From Lagopus muta (Eukaryota > Chordata > Aves > Galliformes > Phasianidae): a stretch of 64,000 nucleotides of DNA. The translations under genes and the position numbers were made by a program. Shown piece by piece: positions 46,901-57,740 of the stretch (the first letter of the stretch is position 1; each line of letters begins with the position of its first letter). Under the pieces are notes generated by a model. The model had not been told where the DNA came from and did no database searches. It was given only the letters and a program-made list of their open reading frames with translations. The stretch lies in contig NC_064435.1 in the NCBI RefSeq assembly GCF_023343835.1, forward strand, positions 68,210,134-68,274,133, written 5' to 3'.

Positions 46901-49900
46901 ATTTCTGATAGTGGTGCCAAGGTGACTTTAAGCAGCTACTTGACATTGAGTTTAAATATTGGTGAGGATGTGCGTCACTGTCACACCATGTCCTCCAGGA
47001 GAGGACGTGCTGATTGTGCTGATGGTTGAGGAGAGTGTGGAGGCTACTGTGGCATCACTGAGAATTAGAAAAGCTCCAGGATTTGCCCACAGCAGCTTGC
47101 AAATGTGGATGCCAGACCATACATGAGGCTTGCTTATGTTCTTCTGCTGCATATGGAGGAATACTCAATATGTCCAATATCTTGTGAAGGTGACCTGCAG
47201 CACCTGCCAGTTACCTGGCAGTTAGCAGGGTTGTGGATTAGATTCTGACCAGGTTTTTAGTCTCAACTTGTGAGTTTGGACAAAGAGTGACACTGAAAGC
47301 CTGGCACAGCAGGAGCACAGATTCACGAGGAGGCTCAGTGCAGCACATGCCCTTCTGCATTTCAGCATGGCTGTGTAAACCATGCTGCGTCATTACTTTC
47401 ACCTTTCATGTTTCTAGCTTGTTAAAATTGCATCTTGGTAAGTACATGAAGTTACAGCAGATGGCAAAATCTGAAATGTTCTCTTCAACTCTTTATTTTA
47501 ATTAGATTTTCAGTTATTCCTTTATGTAAAGCTCTCTGTGAGTGTCTGAAAGTATTGCGAGTACTTAAATAAGCTCCTGGTGCGACTTCTCATAGCTGAA
47601 GTTGACATTAATGGCTTTATGAAGGGTTTTCTTGGATTTTCTCTGTTTTAAATCTTTTGTGGAATGTGCTGATCTTGTTCAGCTATCAGTTTGACACTTT
47701 TCTTGATTGGGTGCCAGGCACCTCAAAACATCAGTGATGCAAATGATCTACGTGCCCTGCCACGGCAATAGTGACGCGTGTGGTTTGGAAATCAGTCACA
47801 GTGCAGTTGTGCACAATTGAGCTGTGGCAGTGCTGTATTTGCGTACTGTATTTACCATCCTTTTCATATTTACATTATGCAGCAGCTCACAGTCTCCTGA
47901 CCAGAATTAACATGACTGTACGTTTAGATAGCAATTGGAAAACAAGTCGTACTCAGAGCTGGCAAACGTGTCTGTTAAAATTGTTTGATGATATTTTATA
48001 AATATGCACAAAATGCCGCTTTCAGTTAAAACTGAGAAGAGTTTTGTGGGCATAGCAAAAAGGTAGAAGTCCTTAACATGGTAGATACCACTCTAGTGTC
48101 AACTTAAAATCATCCAAATTATTTCGTCTGACGTTCCACCCTTCTTTCTCAGATTTATTTGAGGCACCAGGAAGGGAGACTTGCAAACCACAAGGTTAAA
48201 TTTTAAACAAATTATAAACACCTGGCAGGTATTGGTTAATAAGAGATGGTGGTGACCCTATTTGCTGTATAAACTTATGGGAATGAGTTGACTGCATGCA
48301 GTACAATTAGGTGGTCTTTGATGGCACAGTTTACACTTAACCTGCATGCAGTACGTGATTGTGTTTTTGAAATGGCTCCATTTTATTACACTAAAAGGAA
48401 GTATGAGAAGAAAGTCATGGAACAATGCTCATTTTGTCTCTTGCAGCTCCAGTGACGTTTTAGGTGGCATGATGCTCACTACGTCATTCTGACACCAAAG
48501 AATTCTTTCCTTTTTCAAAGCAGTAAGCAGTTGACACTGAATGTGAGTGGTACCTGTTCTGAATGCCAAGATCCTATTTCTAGGTATGGAGTAGTATTGA
48601 AACTTGCTTAAAACTGAAGAAGACACAGATCACGCTGTGCTAGGTGCTGTGCAAACAATTCAGAGAGGTGTAAAAGCTTTAAAATTGTAAGAAGTTTTGC
48701 GTGTAAGATGAGATGTTTTGTAACTACTGCAGCATATGGAATTTAATAAGTCAATGTGAATGCATTGTGTGTGCAGCACCCAACTGGAGCAGTAATGCTC
48801 CAGGGAAGAGCAATATCAAAAGTAGCACTTGTGAGATTTTGAAAATGTTACCTAGTTTTGTTTAATTACTAATTGTGTCAAAACTGGAAAAGGAACGTTT
48901 TTTAAGAAAACTTGTTTGCAGGATTAAGTGATTACCCTTCAGACCACCCTTATTTGCAAAATATTAATCCCCAAGTTAGAATGGGGATAGGGAAGTTGTC
49001 TTGCTGTTTAGTCTAGCAGGTTATTTGAAGAGAAGGTATACTGCCAATTTGTAAGTGGGGGATAGGAAGAAAAACATCAAAAGGTAAAACAGTTGTATCT
49101 GAGAAAACCAAGGTGGTATAAATCAAGAGTGAAATTGAGTTCCTAATCTCAGGTTTTCTGGAAGAGAAGTCAAAGCACACAGGAAAATGACTTTTAAGGA
49201 CAGGAATATGAAACGGCTTTTTTTTTTTTTAATGTCCTGCATGTATTGTTTAGTTATAACAATAGTGGTACTGAACAGAATGGTATCTGTGCATTATTTT
49301 GACAAATGATATGGCTGCGGAGGAATCTTATTTATTTAGTGGTACTTTGAGGATAGAGTTCATTGTTTTCTTTTTTCCCTCCATATTGTATTCTTTTTCT
49401 CCCCGCATCTAGTCATTTTCTCAATAATAATATTTGCATCTTTCTGAGTGAAAGAGTGCAAAAAATAGGAGCATGCTAACTTGGATCCTATGGTATTTGC
49501 TCATCAAATACGATATATTCTAAAAAACTGCAGGCTGACAAGTTGGAGAAATTACTGTACTTGATTTTAATGAACATCTATTTTGTGACAAATCCAATAG
49601 GCATAAATGCTTTCAAAGGTATTAGTGCAGTAGAATGGAATAAATTTACAGCTATATTTCTTTCTTCTGCTGCTTTGTAATTGACACGGACCAGTGTGCA
49701 AAATAAGGTGGGCTATTAATAACACACTAAATGTCTATGTTGCCATGCAAGGATTTGAAATTATATACCGCCGTGTGTTTAGAGGTAATATTTAATTGCA
49801 AAGTAATAAAAGTGCAGTATCGTTAGATGCATGTGTATTCAGGTATTATCAAGTGAACGTGTTGTGAGGCAGTAGTATGTAAATGGAAATTCTTTTATGT

Positions 49901-50820
49901 AGGTTGGAAGCAAGCAGGTGCTCCTGCCTGCAAGAAATCCTAGGGCTGTTTGTTTCTGACAGGTCAGAGGAGAAGATAAATGAAGCGTGTTTCCCGGGAA
50001 AGGCACATTTTGTAGTGACGTTCTGCATTAGCAGCAGAGTGTGGTGGGTTGGATATGGGTAGCACTGAGATGGAGCAAGCAGAAATGCATCACTTCTGTG
50101 GTGGTTTTCCAGTCATCAGCTGCCCCATAGTCAGTCTCACCACAGACCGCTTTACAAGCCTGGCATAAAAATTGCTCGGAAATGTCCGTCTGTTTCCTCA
50201 GCCCCTTTCTGGTTCCCAGAGCATGGGGGTGACCTGCAGAGCCCCTCAATTTAGCAGCAGGAAAGGGCCTGGGGCTGCACATTGCACGGAGTGCCTGCTT
50301 AATGCTGCTCTTGGACTGCACAGTGAGGGCTGGCACAGCGAGTGATCTGGAGCAGGCATCCCTGCCTTCATTTGCACAGTTCACATGCAACAAGAAAGAG
50401 CAGTGAGCCCAGAAGGGCAGTGCGCCAGCACAGGGGCTCGCTGGGGAGAGAAAAGCCCCGCAGAGGTTTTGTTTTGTTTTGTTTTGTTTTTTTCCTCCAT
50501 TACCGCATTATAATGTTTAATGATCTCTAATAGCGTATTTGCCTGCCCCACTTCCCAGTTTGGGAGCTATGCTTTCTGGGATCTGCAAATGAGCGCCTAA
50601 TGCCTGGAGGTGTTGAAAACTTAAGCTATGGTTTCCAGCTGCGTATATTCACATGCTTAATGAAGGTTTTCTCTTTTGTTCGGTGCAGGGCCGTATCTGC
50701 AGAAAAGCTGGCAAATCAAAAAAGTCGTTCAGTCGAAAGGAAGCTGAAGCAACATTTAAGAGTTTGGTGAAGACCCATGAAAAATATGGGTGGGTCACTC
50801 CACCCGTCTCTGATGGCTGA
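35893..50820 (+). CDS. UBE2QL1: UBE2QL1, ubiquitin-conjugating enzyme E2 Q family-like 1 (two coding exons)
   Basis: An E2-like ubiquitin-conjugating enzyme of the UBE2Q family. From the literature as I recall it, the human protein is linked to FBXW7-dependent turnover and to ubiquitination of damaged lysosomes. The two exons join in phase 0 into 311 residues. Residues 151-311 match the human 161-residue protein almost exactly, with [11 protein letters not shown] at 208-218, the active-site Cys at 238 in [14 protein letters not shown] (Cys88 in human numbering) and the C-terminus [12 protein letters not shown]. The canonical HPN motif is not seen, as I recall for the family. Residues 1-150 are an extension: a tidy [20 protein letters not shown] start, then a low-complexity region rich in Gly, Ser, Pro, Arg and Ala. 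The start is supported by context (A at -3, G at +4) and an in-frame TAG 48 nt upstream. Confidence 0.95.
37935..37972. repeat. 31-T homopolymer followed by a C run
   Basis: Thirty-one T (37935-37965) followed by seven C. No retroelement body is recognised beside it. Length is likely unstable and error-prone in sequencing. Confidence 0.9.
38418..38509. repeat. Degenerate ~20-bp tandem repeat with TGTAAT cores
   Basis: TGTAA cores occur at 38418, 38443, 38464, 38484 and 38503. The last four are spaced 21, 20 and 19 bp, close to two helical turns. Flanking bases partly agree (TCTGTAAC, CTGTGTAATG, TTCTGTAATC, TATGTAATC), so this is either an eroded short tandem repeat or a phased cluster of binding sites in the first third of the UBE2QL1 intron. 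Confidence 0.5.
40328..40373 (+). repeat. Near-perfect 46-nt hairpin (21-bp arms, 4-nt loop)
   Basis: The left arm 40328-40348 pairs with the right arm 40353-40373 across loop AGAA. Twenty of 21 positions are Watson-Crick, and the remaining one is T opposite G, i.e. a G-U pair in plus-strand RNA, so the stem is fully paired in a UBE2QL1 intron transcript. Pairing stops cleanly outside the arms. At 46 nt it is shorter than a normal pre-miRNA. It could be a palindromic MITE-like scrap or a mutational inverted duplication. Confidence 0.9.
40824..40847. repeat. 24-T homopolymer
   Basis: A plain poly-T run in the UBE2QL1 intron. No associated element is recognised. Confidence 0.9.
48292..48354. 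repeat. Two 13-bp palindrome-containing repeats 50 bp apart
   Basis: CTGCATGCAGTAC occurs at 48292-48304 and again at 48342-48354. Each holds the perfect 10-bp palindrome CTGCATGCAG. The intervening sequence is not repeated. Confidence 0.85.
50467..50490. repeat. TTTTG simple repeat
   Basis: Tandem TTTTG units merging into a T-run, about 200 bp before the exon 2 acceptor. Confidence 0.85.
50689..50820 (+). CDS. UBE2QL1: UBE2QL1 coding exon 2 (terminal)
   Basis: Follows the pyrimidine-rich acceptor TTCTCTTTTGTTCGGTGCAG. It encodes [20 protein letters not shown], then [23 protein letters not shown], with stop TGA at 50818-50820 (43 residues). This is the conserved C-terminal tail of UBE2QL1 and starts in phase 0, matching the exon 1 end. 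Confidence 0.97.
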   Translation, partial: GRICRKAGKSKKSFSRKEAEATFKSLVKTHEKYGWVTPPVSDG

Positions 50821-51490
50821 TGTTAGCAACCCGCACTTAACACAAATGCTGAACAAAAGTACTGTGACATCTCCTCAGTGCTGTACACCGCCCATCCTTT
50901 TCTACTTCAGCTTCAGTTACATACCATGAATGTCAAGGAGACATCTAAGTTATTTATGAACAGATGTGTTTACAGAGGGAGAGGAAAAAAAGATGCTGTT
51001 TAGGATTATGTTTCAAGACTGGAGAATGGTCGTCATTGAAGTCACTTGAGAGGATATTGAGATTGCATCATTTGCCCCCATACAGCCCACATTGTCTTCA
51101 GCTTCTTTCCATGACAGCAGCACCAAACAGCAGTACTGGAAAGTCTATCCATTACTGCTCAGTTCATTTAAATGTAAATGAAACAGTTAATATTTAATAG
51201 GGAAGCAGTGCATTGCAGGTACATGTTTGCTGTGCTGTTTATCTTTGTCTCCTAGCAGGTCAACATAACTTGAAGATTTGTCTTTATGTGGAACTGTGGT
51301 CTGCTGTGACTAAATTTAGACCTCATTTGTGCTCTATATATGACCTTTAATTCATAAATGAAACCAGAATTAAAATGCTGAAAGGTTCTAGTGTTGACAA
51401 ATTATTAAGTGGAATCACCCAACCAGTTACAATGTGCTGTCTATGCTGATACTGTGATGTGCTGTTCAGAAATAAAGCAGTGCAGTTAGC
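50821..51490 (+). other. UBE2QL1: UBE2QL1 3' untranslated region (short form)
   Basis: The first good polyadenylation signal, AATAAA at 51471-51476, would end the transcript near 51490-51495 with a 3' UTR of about 670 nt. Another AATAAA at 51989 could give a longer form. The true ends cannot be read from sequence alone. Confidence 0.5.
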
Positions 51491-54400
51491 TGAAGGTTAG
51501 GTGGCTTTTTTAAACACATCCACACCAGGGTTCGGAGTGGTTGGTGGTAGCAGAAGCATAATTACCTTAGCAGAACCTTCTGCAGTCGCATGTGGCCCCT
51601 CAGTTCTTCAAAACGGCAAAACAAACAAGTGGAAATGGACAAAGCAACCTTAAAAATTGTCTGCTTACTTTTAAACTGATATGCCAGTAACGGAGTAAAA
51701 ATTTTTGAAGCAAATGAAACATGGTTTGTAAGATGATTTGCATGACTGGATTTTTCTTTTTTCTTTCTACTCAATAGACATTGTATGTACTTAGAGCCCA
51801 GTATCTGAGAAAACCCACTGATGTATATAAGTGTCCTATTATTTAATCATTAAGATTTAAGTTTTCTGGTAAACAAATGGAAAAACTTCCTTAGGGGACT
51901 CCATAAGCTGAAGGTAATGTTTAGAATGGTATAAGAAAAGCATTAAAAATGTGGATTCTGAATGGAAAATCATATTGGACACATGCTGAATAAAATCACC
52001 AGTATCATTTTTGTTGCCTCAAGAATTTAATCATTTTGGCCAACCTTTGTATTCAAAATAATAGATTTCTTACTGTGAAATCTTGTGATGGCAATATTTT
52101 AATTGAAAGCAGGACAGTATCATTTGTAAGAATCTAATTAGGAGGGGGAAGAAGTGCATGCTTGAAAATGCTTTCCTTTGCATGTCTAATACAAAGCCAA
52201 GTAGAAGTGGCTGATGACTGGGTTCTGGTTGTATTATAGCAGCAGCGGAGACCATACAGAGAGTCCCGGGGCTTTGATGTGAGACTGCACACAACAGAGA
52301 AGACCAAAGAGGAATGAAGAACGAAGGAACAAGAGTGCGAATTAAGAATTAGCAGAGCAGATAGATACTCATGCAGTATTGGTGCAAAATCACTGCTCAG
52401 TTCATCTGCTTTGCCAGTGTGGCTGTTTGTCAGCTAGATGAAGAAGAAAACAATCATAGCATTCACCAAAATGGCTATGCAGGTCAAAACCACACAGTCT
52501 TGTGAACACTGCTGGTTTCTCACACTTCCCCTTTTTGCCGCCTCTTTCTCCTCTGACCGTTTGGGACACCCACATGGTGTGCCTTGTCTCAGTTATAACT
52601 GGAAATGCTTTCTACCATAGATCTACACAGATCTTGCTGTGATTTATCTCACCCTGTTTTATACATGAAGACAATGCTGTAATTCAGTGTATATGTGCTT
52701 TCCCTCTCCAACTGGGTGTCGCTTCTGTGCATCCAGCTGCAGAATGTGTCCTTTGAGAGAGGAATAACATTTCAAGTAATTTAGTTAGCCATTTTTATGA
52801 ACACTCTTTTGCTCTCTGCTAGAAAGAGGAAACGAGTATGTTTAGTTAGGCACTGTATAATTTGCAATCCCTAGTGGGAGTTACTGAAAATGTATAGAGA
52901 GATCTATCACGGGAAAGCTGGAAAGGTTTATTTCCCTTCTGAAAAGCTCTTGTCTCATCAGTACGGTAAAATACTGTTAAAAGCAGCATGAAGGTGTGGT
53001 GAAATCTTGGGGGGGGGGGGTGTTTCTTTCTCTGCTGTGTTTCAACCTGTCTTATTTTCTCTGCCAGTGAGTTATTCCAAATCTTCCTGAGAACCGTATC
53101 TTTAATATTTAATTAAAGGGTTAGCTAAAAGGAAGATAGTGGGTGGATCGCTACCACTTCCCTCAAACCTACTTATTATGTATCTTCTTAAATGTGCTTT
53201 AAATAGTTAGAGCAAACGTCGTTGCTAAAAATCAGAGTTGCTTTCTGGCTGTAGGAGGTTCTTTGTATCACTCTGAGTCTCGGAGCTGCAGGAGAGGCAA
53301 ATCAAAATGTGGAGTGCTTTGAAGCTGCAGCAAAAGGGGAGCAGAGCGTGTGTGATAAGCTACAGCAACAAATAGTCCAAGGAAGAAAGAAGCAAAAGTA
53401 CACTGCACGAACTAGGGCAGGATGAAGTTCCTGCCGCACCAAAAATAAAAATGTTCCTATTGAAGAGACAGCTTACAGCAGGAGCGACTTGTGCTAGGGG
53501 AAGTGCAGGGAAAAGGGAACAGCAGGGAGCACAGAAGCATTGTGCTGCTGACCGCGGAGGAAGGCAGATTGCTAGGAATGTAGGTAATTAAAAGATTTGG
53601 AAAGAGGGTTGAACTATTTTAAGGGAAAATACTGTATCGTTATTGTCTAGCTGTATCAGTAGTTTATGCCTCAGTGCTATTGCTGAAGAATAGGTTTGAG
53701 GTTTTTTTGTTCCCAACAAGCCAAAAAAAAAAAGATTTAGAAAATCAGGAAAGGAAGGTGTGTGGAAGAAAGCAAGGGAGCAAGATCTAGGGGAGAGGGA
53801 GAGAAATGTGAAGTGAGGATATGTAATCAGACAGCTGAAACACCAGAAAGAAGTAGCATGATCACGGAAGGGGATAAAATGGAATCAAGGGAGGAGAGCA
53901 CAGCGTGGAAGCAGGAGGCACCAGGCAGGGGTGCTGGACAGCCATTTACATAGGACCAACTAGCTGAGATGGGACCTACTGCGGGAGTTGACTGCAGAGT
54001 TGCTCCTGGTGCCTTTATGTTGCAGGAACTTCAGTGAAAAAGATCCTGAAATGTCCTTTTTGTTTCCATCCTAGAAAGTGCTGGCTATTTCCTCCTCATT
54101 CTATCTTCCTCCTGGCAACTGAGAAGGATTACAAGTTTTGGAGCTGTGGTGTGAAACTCGAATCGGGCCATCAGCTCACTTTCATGGCTGAAAAATAGAT
54201 CAAGTGTCATTCCAGATCCTAAGCTTGAAGAGGCCAAAATCAAAATAGATTGCCAGTCTTCTGCTTTATCAAAGTTTCTTGGTAGTCAAGAAGTAGCAGC
54301 ACTTCTTTTGCTTACAGTAAATGTCAATATTCCCACTCAGTCCAGAAACTTCTCAGGGCTTCTTGCGAAATCAACAGTCAACACAGGTCCTTCAGTTCTC

Positions 54401-56951
54401 ATTAGACCCATTAAATCAAGAATATTATTTTCCATCTGCTGCCCCCAGAACAGATGATTAATTTGAACGTAGCATCTGGGGAGGTGTGAAATGACATTAG
54501 GAAATTGCTTCCTGTCTATTTTAGAATGTGTCCTTTTGGAAGACCTTCTTTAAGTCTGGAAAAGCTACTCAGCTGAATGCAGGCATGGGATGAAGAAAGC
54601 TTATGGTAAAGGGAGGAAGTTGGCTCTGAACATCTAAATGCTGAAGGATATCTACAAAGAGCAGAGCTGATGATTTATATGGGAACATGGTGCATATTAG
54701 GAATTTGTCCTAAAATCTCTAAAACCAAACCACAACACTCAAAGACTTCTTGAACTTGCCTTATTTTCTCTCCCAAAGGCAGTTTCTCCATTCCAGACTG
54801 CACTTCAGTCCCGAGTTCAAAGAAAGATAGTATATATGGGCTGTTTATTTGAAGCTCTATCATATAAAAAAGGAGCTCAATTAATTCTCTTTGTCCTAAG
54901 CAGTAAATAAGATCTTAAAATGGTCCTTCTTATATAAATATCATAGTTGGGACAAAGGCTTTCTGGTATGACAAATCCAGCTGATATGACTGCATAATAC
55001 ATATGTGGTTTTAGAAAACTCCATTGAGATGGCTGAATATGAATGCATTTTTCTTGTTGGGGATGGTTTTAGAGAATAGCTGAATGCTGGGCTGTGGAGC
55101 TTTGTGGGTGTTCTGAGGATTTACTTTTTAGTGAGTGTTATGTGGGCAGGTGTGATGCATGCTTAGGGACCTGAAGGCCTAGCTGTCTGACACTGGGAAG
55201 CATTTGTGTAGTCAGTGTGAAAGGTCTGACCCTTCCACTCAGTAGGCGAATGCTGGTGAAGGAAGGTCCCTCTCAAAGTGTACAATGAATTACGCTAACA
55301 GAATTAAGCAGGCCAACCTGCCAGCACAGTGGAATTTTCCAGTCCTGCTCCCTCAGCAGCCAGACAAGCACCAACCTATATTAGACGGTTTCTACTACAC
55401 ACAGCACATTTCAGAAGATGGCAGCCAGTAGAGATGCTGAAGAAAAACTCCTGGACACGTACCTTCTCCAGCCTTTCCATCTGGGTGAGCAGGCCTCTGA
55501 GCCTATCCAGGCAAAGTGCATTCTGCTTTATATCCATACACCAATCTTGCAAATACTTTTCAAGCATCTACATTAGCTGGATTGAGCCAAAGTGTTCAGT
55601 GCATTCCTGACCTGGGTTCTGCTCTGCAGAGCAGATGGATTACTAAATTTGCACCGGAGGTTTTTGTGCGAGTTAGTGACACATTTTAAAGTTTTGCTCT
55701 GCTCGCTCTGAAGAATAAAGTGGCTGTCAAAGTAGGTCTGAGGACAAATAGGTTGAAAGTGAGTCAGCTGCTATTATCAGCACAACTGCACCAGAGAGGC
55801 GGTTTCATTTTGTACATGAAAGGCTAGAGGTGAGGGACAGCCGCAAGAGCAGCCAGTAGGGACACTGCAAGAAGTTAGAAAGGCAGAGTTGCCTCCCTTT
55901 CTCCCCTGCTGTATTACTGACTATTTAATTGCATTCTCTTGAACTGAAATTGCTCTACTTTGCAAATGTTACCTCTCTGTAAATTTCTTCAGAATTTTAC
56001 TAATATGCTAAGGGAACCTTAAAACAAGTCATGTCGATTGACGTTTAAAACCTGCCTTTCACTCTAGCAGCATGCAAATGCCATGCTGACACCTGTCATA
56101 TTCCACTAACAGCTTCCTCACGTTAGCATCTTGGACAAATCGGTGATGACGGCAGTTAACACACAAAAATAGAAACTGCAATTTGGGTGTCTGAATTGGT
56201 CTTTTCCCTGATTGCTTTGTCTTTCAGTTTGATTGACTTCAGAACAGAATGTCAAGAATACAGCAGTGAAACTGCCATAGTGTTATTTGTTTATTTATAA
56301 CAGCTCCTTTTGTTCACGCTGCTAAATAAAGTGGTGATAAATATTCATTGCAGTTCTGTTTCACCAAACAGGAATTGAGAGATAACTCCTCAGACTCAGA
56401 AAACGTTGCATTTTATAGTAAGTGTTTGCCACCACACTTAGCATGCATTGTCTTTTGTTGTCAAATACTCGTGTTTTCTTACCCAGTGACCTCATGTGTT
56501 TTAAATTACATTGATTTACTAACAGAAATACTTGAAGTGTGTCTCAGTTCTCCTCACAAAATCGATGAAACGTAACTGAGCCAAATCTAATTGTTGTCTG
56601 CATGATTTAGAAGAGTTCTTCATTTGCCATTTGCATAAGAAAGATTCATAGACTTTTGCCAAATATTCTTCTTTTGAAGTTTCTCATCACAACCCAGAAT
56701 TCAGCACAGAAATCCATGCTTTCACAAGTTACCACACATCTTGGGAATGAAAGCCCTAGGAGGAATTTGAACCATTTCCTCATTGTTGTCGGTACTGTTT
56801 GTATCATCATCTGTGTGCTGATGGTACAAACTACAAACCTCATACGGGAGGTGATTTTGTAACTAAATATAATTATTAGATGAATATAATTTTGTAGTAT
56901 AATAATAGAATTTATGATGATCTCACCAAATTTGGATGATTAATGTTCTGG
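51491..56951. other. Intergenic stretch downstream of UBE2QL1
   Basis: No gene is supported. A G-run lies near 53010-53020. Later AATAAA motifs (about 51989, 55712 and 56325) leave room for longer UBE2QL1 3' UTRs. Open frames are short and unsupported. Confidence 0.45.
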
Positions 56952-57740
56952 AAGGCAAAGCTCCGTTCAGAGGGACCTGAACAAACTGAAGGAATGGGCC
57001 AACTTCATGAAATTTGACAACAGGAGCTAAGTCCTGCAGTTTTGGAATGGAGCCATCCAATTGATCAGTGCAAGCTGGGGACTCTAGCTAGCTCCCACTT
57101 TATAGATTTAGAGGCACTGGCGGGCAGCAGATTTGCAGGGGATCAATAGCATGCCCTTATGTGAATGAGGGCATAGCCAAATGGTCAAAAGAAGCAGTTC
57201 TTTTCCTTTGTTCATCATTTATGAGGTGACATCTGGAATACTCTCCAGTTTGGGCCTCCTAGAACAAGGCGCTTTTTGACTAACTGGAAGGAATCCGGTG
57301 GAGAGGCACCAAGACGGTTAGAGGTCTGAAGCTTGTGACGTGTGGAAAGAGGCTGAGAAGGTTCTGCTCATCCAGGAAGGAGAAGGCTGAGGGAAGTCTG
57401 ACTGCAGCCCTTCACTGCCTAGAAGGTAGATGGAGCCATGCTCTTCTCTGAGATGGAGAACAAAAGAGCAAGAGGCAGCAGATAAGAGTAGAAATAGTAG
57501 AAATGAAGCAGAGTTCTAGCTGGATGGAGGGAAAAGCCTCTTCACCACACGCAGTTAAGCTCTGCAGTAAGTTGCCCAGAAGTAATGGACTGTCTGCTGT
57601 GGGAGATTTTGGGGCATCAGTTTGACAGTGCCCTGAGTAATCTGATGCAGCTTTGAATTTAGCCCCACTTGAAGCAGGAGTTTGGACTAGAGAGCTCTGT
57701 AGGTTCTTTGCAAACTAAATGTACCTATGATTCTATCATA
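56952..57740 (+). repeat. CR1 LINE 3' fragment, about 790 bp, diverged
   Basis: Plus-oriented CR1. It contains 'agagggacctgaacaaactg', 'ggccaacttcatgaaatttgacaac', 'aagtcctgca', then much later 'agtctgactgcagcccttcactgcc', 'gtaatggactgtctgctgtggg', 'cttgaagcaggagtttggactagag' and a tail 'tatgattctatcat' (quoted in parts). It covers the end of ORF2 and the 3' UTR. It is more diverged than the copies at 34.4 and 61.6 kb. Confidence 0.85.

Larger units (their letters stand above)
36697..50688 (+). other. UBE2QL1: UBE2QL1 intron 1
   Basis: A 13,992-bp intron from GTAGGG to TTCGGTGCAG. No gene is supported inside it. It holds a 31-T run followed by C's (37935-37972), a 24-T run (40824-40847), a strong hairpin (40328-40373), a degenerate 20-bp TGTAAT repeat (38418-38509), an A/AAAG tract near 46190-46220 and a TTTTG repeat near 50467-50490. 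A short CR1-tail-like scrap may lie near 46466-46515. The intron is strikingly poor in recognisable CR1 compared with the flanks. Confidence 0.85.
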
